Part shown: positions 21,551-31,116 of the stretch, piece by piece
Position numbering within the stretch: the first letter of the stretch is position 1
Layout: each line of letters starts with the position of its first letter
Assembly (NCBI GenBank): GCA_001970855.1
Contig: LSSN01002279.1
Coordinates: forward strand, 1-31,116
Source: Smittium culicis
Taxonomy: Eukaryota > Kickxellomycota > Harpellomycetes > Harpellales > Legeriomycetaceae
DNA length: 31,116 nucleotides
Direction of reading: 5' to 3'
Notes under the pieces: generated by a model
Database searches by the model: none
Told to the model about the DNA's origin: nothing
Seen by the model: only the letters and a program-made list of their open reading frames with translations
Program-made: the position numbers and the translations under genes

Positions 21551-24058
21551 ATATATCAATTTTTCATTTGATAATTAAGTTCTTATTAATTCTATAGTCC
21601 TAAATAATTTACTATCCCAGCTACTTTTATAAACAAAATTGTAATTAATGATTTGATTTATTATAGTTAAGGAATTTGACATATATATTCGCAATATTTA
21701 ATTATAGTAGTAATGGTAGAGCTTTTATAAAAAGTATATAAATCTAGCATTTTTTGTTTAATATTCAGCTCTGGAGTTCTATTTGATAAATAGCTATTGT
21801 CTAAAATTATTTCAATTTCATTAATTTTATATATTTTGGTTTAAATATATACCATGGTGATGTTTAACAAATAAATATACAATACGATACACACATTAGC
21901 ATTTATATTTACAAAGAAGCTAAAATAGACGAGCAAATATTATATAAAAGATCATTTTAACTTTATAGCACTTATATAATCTTTTGCTTTACATTTTCGA
22001 TTTTATAAAATTTTATTGTTTTATTTAGTTATCTTTTGAATTTTTTTTTTTTGGAACCCGAAAAGAATAATATAGAAATAATTTTAAGGCGAAAATTTTT
22101 TACGATTTTATTTTGTATTTTATTCTTTATTTTAATATTTTTAATTACAACTAATTTAACGTGTGAATTTATTTGTACATTTTACATCTTATTTTAGATA
22201 CTAGCTTTCATAAACTCTTTTTTATTATTTTCATAAAATTATATGTAAAAGTTATATTTAGTATTTATATGATATGTTGACGGTCAATAGAGTTTTAAAT
22301 ATTATATTTAAAGATGAATAAAAATAAAATTCTAAGGCTAGCTGAACTAGTAAAATCGATTATTTTATATTTTTAAATGTTATATTGTGAGCTTTTTTTT
22401 TTTGATATTCAGCTATATCCTATTCTTTAGAGACATATGTAACTCTAGCTGAATACTAAATATTTATCTACGGTATAACAGTTTTAAATTATTTTCCATT
22501 TGATATATAATTTAAAGCTGATTTAACTAATTAAAAAACTCGTAACACTAAATTCAAGTATTTAATAATCGTATCAGACTTGATATAATACACAAGAAAA
22601 ACATATTGAAACATATATGGATTTGATCAAAGTTCAAAAAATACACTGGTTGTAAATCAAGATTCAATCTCTTACAAAGCTAGGTTATTTATTGTATCAG
22701 TTTTTTTTCATTCTCAAGAGTTCAAAACGTATACTGAAAAGAATTGGTATAATAACTAAATTAATTCAAATTAACTTGATATCATAACGCATCAGCAAGG
22801 CCTTTTAAATATTTTGTGAGCTATTTTCAAATGATTTTATTTAATTATATGTACTGTATATCAGACAAAATTTACTTTAATTAGAAGAATCTCTAATTTG
22901 ACTGATGGTTATCAGCTCAATAATAGCTGTGAACCTTATAGCTTAAGTGGGCTAAGCAAATAAGCGGAGGCATTGTCCAAGCTAATTAAATTCTGATATC
23001 TAGTCTGAATATCAATAAACATAACTTACAGAATCGAAATTAATAAATGGTTTATATCTGGTAGTTTAGTATTTATATACCACGTAAGCTGTATTAATTT
23101 AACGAATTCGACTGTTTGAATATAGATGCCATTGTTCAGGATAAAGCTGATGTTTCTATTCGTATATCTTTCCTCAATTTTCCATAGAGATAATTTGTAG
23201 AATTTCTTGCAATTTTATAAACGTCTGCAAAATAAGCAAGTGTATCTACTATGCAAGTAAAATCAAAAATATAAATTAAGCTAGATGTGGTTTTATTAAA
23301 ATATGAACGCTATATGTATATAGATTGTAGCTAGTCTAGGGGAGGTTTCAATATTGGGGCTATGCTGATTCTATAAATTAACACTTTATATCGTAGAGAG
23401 CTCTAAACACTTGAATTTATATATTTTATTACTGACATAATCACAGATTGCTGTAGAAAAGTAGTATATATCACAACCCTGTGTAACTGTTAACGTTATT
23501 GTAAAACCAATAGATGAAAAAGTCGTAGTTATATTGGTACCTGAGTAAATGAAAAAATAGCTAAAAATAAAATTTAAATATCAAATATTAAATTTATTAA
23601 TAAAAACAATAATTAAACAAGCAAATTCTGTGGAGGAGAATTTAACTATAATAACGCTATACTATATGGATCATTTTTATATTATTTTTTACTCTATTTA
23701 GCTAGTGCTAGTTTTGATATATGTGTTTTTGATTAGAGGAATTATATATAACTACCAATGTGGCTATTTTTAACTGAAAAATGGCTTTTGTTATTTTGCT
23801 AATACTTCATATCTACTTTTTATTAAAACTGGGTTCATAATATACTGTATGCCTCTGTGCCAATTCAAATAAGTAGCGTAAAGGTAAGAATTTCTTCGTA
23901 GATAATATTATTTGTTTTAAATCCTTTATCATAGAACTAACGAAAGTTTTACTTTATGATTTTTTTTCACCATGTAGAATAGTTAACAATAAAACTTCAT
24001 TCTTTGGATACTATTTAAAATATATGAACCCAGACTTATAAATAACGAAAATAATAAT
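21551..24058. other. AT-rich gene-free block
   Basis: There is no supported gene in 2.5 kb. A somewhat GC-richer patch at about 22900-22980 contains an imperfect stem, GGTTATCAGCT / AGCTGTGAACC (about 22907-22935), followed by GCTTA-AGTGGGC-TAAGC (about 22941-22957). It does not fold as a tRNA and lacks a B-box. The last few hundred bases must include the promoter of the RUS gene. Confidence 0.55.
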
Positions 24059-25735
24059 ATGCTTTTTGCAAACCGTTATGCGCTCAAAAGATCACTTCAA
24101 AACCAGTGTATTTACATTCGAATTGCCAAATCCTTGATAACGAATTCACCGACAAAGAAAGAGAAAGTTGAAAGTTTTCATTCACCGATCCAAATAAACG
24201 TTGCTCGCTCAAACAAAATTTTTAATTTGTTAAACCCTCTTAATTCATGTCTTAACAAAACGAAAGATTCTGAGTCTCAACTCATCAAAATAAGAATTAA
24301 CAGCTTTGAAAAAAGCCATTCTTCAGAAGAGACGGAGAGTAAAACTAGAAACAAAGCAAATAACAGTGGGATTTTAGATAAAGTTTTTAAATCGAAATAC
24401 TTATCTAATTCAAAAACAAATGTTAATAACTTAATAAAAGCCGCACTTTTCCCAGAAAATTGCCCGCGATCAGTATCAAGCGAGTACCTCAAGTTTGCAA
24501 AATGGCAATTTATAAGCAACGTAGCTGGCTCAGCTTCAATGGTTCTAGCACTTCAATCGATGCTATTTGCAGTTGGAATACAGGCTTCAGGGGCATTATC
24601 AGCTGGTATAAATTGGGCCATTAAAGATGGCGTTGGACAACTTGGCGGAATAGTATATGCTTCAGTTTTAGGAAAAAATTTTGATCTGGAGTCAAAAAGA
24701 TTGCGCTTCTGGTCAACAGTGTGGCTACAGCTAGCTACTTGTCTAGAAATTTTAACCCCACTATTCCCTGGATTTTTCTTAGCTGTTGCGTCTATAGCGA
24801 ATATTGGTAAAAACGTAGCGTATCTAGCAAGCGGCGCTACAAAAGCGTCCATTAACCGCAGCTTAGCTACTAGCGATAATTTGGGCGATGTTACCGCAAA
24901 GTTTGGTTCTCAGTCAACTGCTGCTGGCCTTTTCGGTACAGTTATTGGTATTTCCACCAGCTCGATTATCGGAAACGATTTTGGATACTTGTGCTTTATG
25001 TTTGTTCCATTTAGTATAATTTCCATATGCTCAAACTACGTTGGCGTTAAATGTGTAGAGCTGAAAACATTCAACTTGGAAAGACTTATGCTGGTCTTTA
25101 ATAACAGCATTAGCTGCAACAATGATGAATTTGACTACAGTAAAAACAAGTCATCCAATAAGCTATCCCTGGACTTGGATAGTTCAAACTTTGAGTTTAA
25201 GAATATTGCTAAAAATGAGAATATTTTTTTTAAAAAGTCTCAAACAATTAAATTTACAAATTCTATCAACAATGTTCACCTTAAAATATCTCCAAATCTT
25301 AACAAAACTTTTACCGATTGTATTAGTAGTGGTATTGCTGAAAATTACATTCCTGAAACTTGCATTTTAGAATCATTTTCTGATTTAAATAGCAAATATT
25401 ATATTCTAGCATTTCTAAACAATAAAAACGTTATTCAAGTCAATGTTTGGTTCAGCGAAAATTCATCAACTAAAGATAAAATAGAGGGGTTATATAATTC
25501 ATATTCTTTAGTGTCGCTGATCTTGTCAGATAGCGAACAAAAATTTGCAGAAAAATCAAAAAAATATCTCACGAAAGATACATTAAAAATTCAAAAAGAT
25601 ATGTCTTTCAATTTCACTAAAGACACCTTTGATAAATTTTACAACCAAATTTTGGAAGCAGGTTGGAATGTTGACCCTAGCCAGTTTGATAACAACCATA
25701 ACAGAATTCTATCGAAATATGCACAAGAATTCTAA
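24059..25735 (+). CDS. RUS family protein (root UVB sensitive / DUF647), probably organelle-targeted
   Basis: An uninterrupted 558-residue frame starts at the first ATG. Residues about 124-345 form the RUS (DUF647) domain. Family landmarks are FPENCPRSVSSEYLKFAKWQ, GINWAIKDGVGQLGGIVYAS, LEILTPLFPGFFLAVASIAN, ASGATKASINRSLATSDNLGD and AKFGSQSTAAGLFG. Several hydrophobic segments within it (about 155-175, 225-245, 290-330) suggest membrane association. The first 30 residues are rich in Lys, Arg and Ser with no acidic residue, as in a mitochondrial presequence. The C-terminal 210 residues are more variable, with a conserved-looking end (FDKFYNQILEAGWNVDPSQF). The plant proteins RUS1 and RUS2 act in early development and have been linked to vitamin B6/aminotransferase function. 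The fungal role is not established. The gene converges on the BuGZ gene, 201 bp away. Confidence 0.88.
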   Translation: MLFANRYALKRSLQNQCIYIRIAKSLITNSPTKKEKVESFHSPIQINVARSNKIFNLLNPLNSCLNKTKDSESQLIKIRINSFEKSHSSEETESKTRNKANNSGILDKVFKSKYLSNSKTNVNNLIKAALFPENCPRSVSSEYLKFAKWQFISNVAGSASMVLALQSMLFAVGIQASGALSAGINWAIKDGVGQLGGIVYASVLGKNFDLESKRLRFWSTVWLQLATCLEILTPLFPGFFLAVASIANIGKNVAYLASGATKASINRSLATSDNLGDVTAKFGSQSTAAGLFGTVIGISTSSIIGNDFGYLCFMFVPFSIISICSNYVGVKCVELKTFNLERLMLVFNNSISCNNDEFDYSKNKSSNKLSLDLDSSNFEFKNIAKNENIFFKKSQTIKFTNSINNVHLKISPNLNKTFTDCISSGIAENYIPETCILESFSDLNSKYYILAFLNNKNVIQVNVWFSENSSTKDKIEGLYNSYSLVSLILSDSEQKFAEKSKKYLTKDTLKIQKDMSFNFTKDTFDKFYNQILEAGWNVDPSQFDNNHNRILSKYAQEF

Positions 25736-25936
25736 TATTCAATTTTTTTTTTTTTCTAAAAGCATATTATTAAAAAAACCATCAAAGGTAAAAGCGTAAA
25801 ATCAAAAGATTATGTTACTTTATATATCTCAAGAAATAAAGAAAAAAAATCATAGAAATTATTTTATTAAATTCATGTATATTAATAGAAAAGACAATTT
25901 ATGTAATATTAAATTAACAAAAAAAAAATTAAAAAA

Positions 25937-27773
25937 TTAAAATACTCGGTATCTAGGCAACTGCGCACGGAGTTCCTCCTGGAATAAAAAAAATTTGTAT
26001 GAGAAAAAATGTCAAAAAATAAATATTATATATATAAGAGATTAAATGTAAATCAAGATATTATATTTATGTTTTAAATAAAATATAAAACTTCAAATAC
26101 CCTTTCCAAAAATATATATATATGGTCGCTTAATAATGTATCAATAGACAAATAGGCAATATATGGTACAAAATAAAATAATAGATAAGAAAAAAAACAA
26201 CTTACCATTGAATAAACAGAATTTTCAAATACTAGCTTGATTTTCTTTGTAGGATTTAGTGAATTTGCTGGTTTTGCATTAAGAACATGGTTAGCGTTAG
26301 TAGAGTTAGAGCCATTACTTAGTGTAGTTGTAGCAGGTAAAGCAGAATTTTCGATTGACGAAGGAGCTTGTTTTGACAGACTGGAAATATCTGAACTGAG
26401 TGATTGGGAAACTGTTGGAGCTGGAGTTGAGACCTGTATGCCTTGAGGAATAGCTGGTGATTGTGGTTTCGTATTATTTTGCATAGAACTATTGCTTGGA
26501 GGTGTGTGAGTCAAAGGTTGGTTAGAAAGTACATTTGGGTTCAAAATTTTATGATGTGGTGGAATCTGGTTTGGAGGAGGTGGAGGAAGGATATGTGGGC
26601 TATGCGATTGAGTAGTAGGAATGTGAGGAGGGAGAATAGGATGAGGTAGGTTAGGGTGTTGTGGTGGTGGTAGTGGTATTGGTGGAGGCCGCATCGAGCT
26701 GGGATGGCTGTGAAGAGGAGGAATAGGGTTGGAAGAAATATGAGGAACGGGAGGTGGTGCATGCGAAATAGAGTTGGGAGGGATTTGGTTATTGAAAGGA
26801 TTAAGCTGAGGAGGGCGTTGAACGTGATGGGGGAGATGTGTTGGGGGTGGTGGGAAGTGGTGCTGTTGTGTATATGGGGAGGAAATTGAAGGTGGTCTTG
26901 CAGGACCATTAGGGTAGAATGGCGGAGCTTGGTGAGTCCCTGAGAAAGGCGGTGGAGGGGCAGGAAACCCATTAAAGTGATTTAAACCATTTTGAGAGAT
27001 ATTCTGTGTATGGGGAAGAGGAAGTGGCGGACGTTGACCAAGCGGAGGAGGGTGAGAGACTGGGGCAGTATGGGGAATCGGGTGGTGTGGGTAAAGGGGC
27101 GGAACGTTGTGTGGGAGCGGAAGGGGTGGTTGTGTAGGCATAGTCGACGATTCTTGTATATTTTTAATATTTTGGCGGTGCAATTCAAGCTGCATTTTAA
27201 GCTGTTCTTCAGATATAGAAGGTGTAGCTGAGCTTGAAGAAGTTTTCTGCTTTTTGGAGCTTTTATTATCAGAGTTAGGAAATAGCTTTTCGCGACGTTT
27301 TTCAACCATTTCCTCGGGAATTCCTGTAGTTCCAAAAATTTCTAATTCAGTAGAATCTCGGCCCTCGATAGAATTAGGAACTCTAAAAATGAAAATAAAG
27401 GAAAATATTAATCTCGTGAAAAATATAAATAAATCTTTTTGGCTGTCATAATTGTGAAATTTACTTTGTAACAGTTTCTTTGTGAACTTGAGCTACATGA
27501 ATAACCATACCGCTTGCGGTATTCAATCTCTTTGAGCAATGCAGACATTTGAAGTGCTTTGCTCTTTGATGCTGTATAAGGATCTTTAAATCATCGAAAT
27601 CGCGATCACAGTACCTAATAAATTGCCGAAAATAAAAGTAAAAATATAAAATGCATAGATAATATTGTGACAATTAGTTTCTAAAAGGTTGATAAATGAC
27701 AGTTAGCTTAATTAAAGTATGTGATTTACCAGCACCAAGGCTTAAGTTCTCTTTTTGTTCGCTTCTTTGCCAT
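25937..27773 (-). CDS. BuGZ/ZNF207-like zinc-finger protein, four exons
   Basis: Exons are 27773-27730, 27614-27465, 27382-26206 and 25978-25937. Donors are GTAAAT, GTAAAT and GTAAGT; all acceptors are (T/C)AG; phases 2, 2 and 0 join cleanly to give 470 residues. The N-terminus is the BuGZ signature: [13 protein letters not shown] and HFKCLHC, two C2H2 fingers with C14, C17, H30, H35 and C38, C41, H54, H59. It continues with [31 protein letters not shown] and a basic EKRREKLF segment. A long Pro/His-rich low-complexity region encoded by exon 3 follows. In animals such a region drives phase separation on spindle microtubules. The C-terminus [20 protein letters not shown] then PRYRVF matches the GLEBS-type Bub3-binding motif with its Glu-Glu pair. 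BuGZ aids spindle assembly, kinetochore Bub3 loading and splicing. Translation starts 244 bp from the divergent Dus2 gene. Confidence 0.88.
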
Positions 27774-28017
27774 TATTTATAAAAAAAAAATGTTAAATTT
27801 TTAAAGGTTAAAAGAAAAAGAAATTAACTTATTTAGATTGTATTTATTTATTTATAATTTGTTTATAAATTTTTAAATCAAAGAATTTTTTTTATTTGCT
27901 GAAAAAAAAGTCTCAGATTTTTTACAGAATTATTTTCGCTTTTTAATTTTTTTTACTATAAAAAAAAATATTTTAAAAGGTTTACACTTTTTTATTTGAA
28001 AGGCAGATTCAGGAAAG
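27774..28017. promoter_or_regulatory. Shared divergent intergenic region between BuGZ and Dus2 genes
   Basis: Only 244 bp separate the two start codons, so both promoters must lie here. The sequence is almost pure A/T with long A and T runs (for example near 27781 and 27951), which usually exclude nucleosomes. No specific factor site was recognised. Confidence 0.5.
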
Positions 28018-29777
28018 ATGGAAACGAGCAGATATTCGACAGGCTTGTTCCTGGCACCGATGGTGAGAATAGGCACACTCCCAGCCAGAATAATCGCCTT
28101 GGATCAAGGGGCTGGTAAATTTTAGAATTGATTTAGCTCATAAATATTAATTTATGCTATTGGATTCTTCCTTCTCCTCTATATTTACTTGGATTTATTG
28201 CATTTTAAATTAAATCTTTTATTTATATATGTTCATTAGATTTGGTATGGACTCCTGAAATCGTAGATAAATGTATAATCGAAACAAAAAGGATAGAAGA
28301 AGGTTAGTTTAGAATTCTTAGAGTCATTTTAAAAATAAAACAGGTGTTTTATCGTTATAATTACAACAAAACTGACTTTAAACACTCATTTATTCTTAGA
28401 TAATGGAACTGTAAAATTCTATAGAAATGATATTATGGTTTTTTTGTGTCATAAAAACGAAAAGAGCAGGCTGGTTTTCCAAATTGGGTCCTCAAATCCC
28501 GACTTAGCTCTAAAAGCTGCAAAAATAGTGTAAGATCATTATACAATTTCTCAAGATACAAATGATTGTTTAATATACGCTATTACTTTTCTACAACATC
28601 TATTTCTAAGAAACACTAGTGATACTAGAAAGAAAGAGGATAAATTTGCTAATTTTATTAAATATTAATTTTTTCTATTTTAAAACTAAAAAAAAAAGCG
28701 AAAATGATGTGTCAGGCGTAGATTTAAACTGTGGCTGCCCAAAGAAATTTTCGATCAAAGGTGGAATGGGTGCATCTTTATTGTACAAGCCTGATTTGCT
28801 ATGTTCAATATTATCGAATTTAGTGGATAACTTGTCTCTTCCCGTAACGGCAAAAATCCGTCTTTTGCCGTCGCAACAAGACACTATCGAGCTGGTGAAG
28901 AGGATTGCTAGTACTGGAGTTAGAGCGATAACTGTACACTGCAGAACCAAGGACATGCGTAATAGGAACAAGGCGCTATGGGAGAGGTTAGCCGATATAA
29001 TCGATGCAGTTTCGCCTTTACCGGTTATTCTTAACGGCGACGTATTTACTAAAGACGATTTCATTAAAGCGCAGAAATTGACTGGGGTTGGGAGTGCAAT
29101 GGTTGCGCGTGGCGTATATAAAAACATGAGTATATTCAACAAAACCCCGTCAAGCGAGCCTATAACTAACACACAAATGGTTACAATGTACATAATGATT
29201 GTAAGTCTACTATATTCATATATCTTCCAAAGCGTATTTCTTAACGATAAGTTCTTCTGTAATAAAGCTAAATTTTTATTTTTATTTTTGGTAGGCAAAC
29301 CACGTTGGAAATTTATTCTCTAACACAAAATATTTCCTGCTGCAGACATACAGCGAAACAAAGTCTGAGATGTACACTGGCTTGCTGAAAGCCAAATCGC
29401 ACAAAGATCTTTTTGAACTTTTCGATATAAGCGAAGAGCAAGCAGATAATTTCATTAAATCTCTGAATTTCTTTAACTCTTCGCCAACTGCCAGTTTAAA
29501 CCCTGGAATTAATGATTGCACTGTCGGTGCAGGTATGGACAGTGCTATTTCGACTACTGCCCCAGAAATTGCCGATAATTCTTCCACAAGTACCTTCACT
29601 GATACTGCTTCCGCATATGTAACTGATGAAAATCAGAATAACCTTGGTGAAACTAGTAGTTCTGCTGTTTGTGAAGAGGAATTATACAATAAGCGGTCGA
29701 TATCAATGCTTGACCATGAATCGGCTGAAAATGCACATATAGACAAAAAGAAATTGATGGAAAATCTCACAAATTAA
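28018..29777 (+). CDS. SMM1: tRNA-dihydrouridine synthase Dus2/Smm1, five exons
   Basis: Exons are 28018-28114, 28240-28302, 28400-28529, 28699-29200 and 29295-29777. Splice phases are 1, 1, 2 and 0, giving 424 residues. Exon 1 encodes the FMN-barrel start (GLFLAPMVRIGTLPARI). Exons 2-3 give DLVWTPEIVDKCI and LVFQIGSSNPDLALKAAKIV, very close to yeast Smm1. Exon 4 gives VSGVDLNCGCPKKFSIKGGM with catalytic C110, then TAKIRLLPS (K149), TVHCRTKD (H177), VILNGDV and AMVARGVYKN for phosphate and FMN contacts. Exon 5 begins ANHVGNLFSNTKYFL, the C-terminal helical tRNA-binding domain, and ends in a Ser/Thr/Asp-rich tail of about 100 residues without a dsRBD, as in fungi. The enzyme reduces U20 in tRNA with FMN and NADPH. 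The TGR codons and the spacing support all splice choices. The stop lies about 200 bp from the convergent Ero1 gene. Confidence 0.9.
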
Positions 29778-29983
29778 CTTTGCATATTTATAATTTTTTA
29801 TTTTTTTATTCGATGCTTTTTTCATATTTTATAGAGGGAAAAAAGAGGAAGTAATATAGATATCTTTTTTCTTTCTTAAGGGCAATATTTATAAATTTAA
29901 TAAAACCAAGTAGAAACTCAAGATGTAATTAGTAAAAAAAATAATAAGTAGAAAGAAGGAGAATTGAGATTAGGATTATGTAT

Positions 29984-31116
29984 TTATAGTTCGATGTTTC
30001 CAGAAGCTTTATATTTTGTGAGCAAGTCCTGATACATAGACCTGAAATGTTCAATGTTGTGCAGACTTTGAGAGAACTGGTTGAAAGTGGCGATAAGAGC
30101 AACGATTTCGTTACGTTTGATATCAATATTGCCGAAATTAGAGGCGAGAGCGTCCGAGCTTTCTATTTTCCCGGAATTGGCGGATGAGCCAGACGGTTTG
30201 TTGGATTTAGTTTCATCGCTGTTTCCGTAACTGAACAGGGTTTTAAGGGCCGTTCCAATTCCCAAGATTTGAGTTTTTCCCCATAGCCTGCACTTTTCGC
30301 ATCCAGTACAGTCCATAATTCGGCTAATGTTCATAAAAGTAGCTTTGAACTCGGGGATTAGATCTTTTGTCTTTTCATTTTTGAAAAGCAAATTTTCGTT
30401 GAATGGCCTGTCGACTGATGCAGCGATACTTGTAAGTTGGTTCACTAGCTCCTTTGTTGACATTTCGCTGCTACTATCGTTATCGGAGTTGTTTTTACCG
30501 TCACTGGAGATTTCATCGTTGTAGTTGTACTGCTTTAGGAATGGCGAAAGTCGTTGAATTGATCGCAGCAGCAAGGCATAATTGAAATAAATGTTTCGAA
30601 GTCTTTCGGGGAATGAACCAATTCTTGCAATGAAGCAGCCCAGGTTGGGGCTCTAAAAAAGTAGGATAAAAAATTAATTTAGTATTTTTACATAAGTGTA
30701 TGTATAGAGCGTTAATTAATAGAATGAGGGAGTAGGGGGGTGGGGGATAAAATATGATATCGTGTAGTAAATTTAGTTACCCAAGTACCAGTTTCCTTGT
30801 TATAGTGGTCATAACAAATATGTGTTGAGGTGGATGCGTGAAGTCCGCTGACGGAATTGTAGAACATTTGGAACTCGAGTGGGATTTCAACTTTTTGGGT
30901 AAAACCGAAAATTTCCTGGCCCAAATTGATCAAAAACTGGGTGAGCATGTTGCTGTTGGACGGGGGGTTGACGAACTGGGAAATTTTGTTGTTAGTTCCA
31001 GTTTTCTGGTCGCCCCAACCACTTGCGGTATCTGTCATGAACGGACTGACGTCGAAGCAGTTGTGCTGGTATATGGTGAGCCATATCTGGTTTGCGCTGG
31101 AGCCAGCATAACCGGT
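29984..31116 (-). CDS. ERO1: ER oxidoreductin Ero1, C-terminal part (cut by window edge)
   Basis: The visible exons are 31116-30781 (entering from outside) and 30652-29984, joined in phase 0 over a 128-bp intron (donor GTAACT, acceptor TTTTAG); they give 334 residues. Conserved Ero1 blocks appear in order: TGYAGSSANQIWLTIYQHNC, FYNSVSGLHASTSTHIC, the FAD-contacting GTW at the exon end followed by SPNLGCFIARIGSFPERLRN, YFNYALLLRSIQRLSPFL, and the active-site CTGCEKC (CxxCxxC) with RLWGKTQILGIGTALKTLF, then RNEIVALIATFNQFSQSL. Ero1 passes electrons from PDI to FAD and oxygen to make disulfides in the ER lumen. The N-terminal shuttle cysteines are outside the window. Two low-complexity inserts rich in Ser, Asn and Asp flank the CxxCxxC region. 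The protein ends soon after the last conserved helix, without the long tail of yeast Ero1; the last residues are GNIEL. Confidence 0.92.

Noticed and set aside
22900..22980. tRNA-like fold
   Set aside because: The stems do not form a cloverleaf and no acceptor/T-arm consensus is present.
26461..27231. Open frames overlapping BuGZ exon 3 on both strands
   Set aside because: They are shadows of the Pro/His-rich low-complexity coding sequence, which avoids stops in all frames.
1..31116. CRISPR array, phage-like or bacterial defence system
   Set aside because: There are no regular repeat-spacer units, and the spliced eukaryotic genes show this is a fungal nuclear contig.

Overview
The window looks like nuclear DNA from a filamentous, early-diverging fungus. 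Most of the sequence is extremely AT-rich. Genes carry short GT...AG spliceosomal introns with (T/C)AG acceptors. The protein set is fungal: a DIRS-type tyrosine recombinase, an Ecm33/Sps2-like L-domain cell-wall protein, the SAGA deubiquitinase Ubp8, a RUS/DUF647 protein, a BuGZ/ZNF207 spindle-assembly protein, the tRNA dihydrouridine synthase Dus2/Smm1 and the ER oxidoreductin Ero1. The combination of DIRS recombinase and strong AT bias suggests Harpellales/Kickxellomycotina (Smittium-like). That placement is inference.

Layout. Positions 2-1460 hold the 3' end of a DIRS-type retroelement: a recombinase frame with one internal stop, then near-identical inverted repeats enclosing a small TTAA-flanked inverted-repeat element. 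From about 1.46 to 11.1 kb no intact gene is visible. This stretch is AT-rich and apparently decayed, with a few GC-richer islands, a fragment of possible coding sequence, several hairpins and a MITE-like element at 9630-9721. At 11.1-12.24 kb is a secreted L-domain protein. At 13.28-17.65 kb (minus strand) is a two-exon Ubp8/USP22 homologue with a very long acidic tail. Between 17.65 and 24.06 kb lies a second AT-rich block containing one small secreted protein (21053-21550).

The right end (24.06-31.1 kb) is a compact housekeeping cluster. RUS (+) converges on BuGZ (-, four exons). BuGZ and Dus2 (+, five exons) diverge from a 244-bp shared intergenic region. Dus2 converges on Ero1 (-, cut by the window edge). 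The genes serve different processes (organelle/vitamin-B6-linked RUS biology, spindle and splicing, tRNA modification, ER disulfide formation), and nothing suggests they act as one pathway.

I rebuilt exon structures by hand from splice consensus, phase and family conservation. No single new 'system' stands out. The best leads are the inverted-repeat structure behind the recombinase, the BuGZ Bub3-binding motif completed by a 42-nt terminal exon, the unusually extended Ubp8, and the two contrasting sequence compartments.
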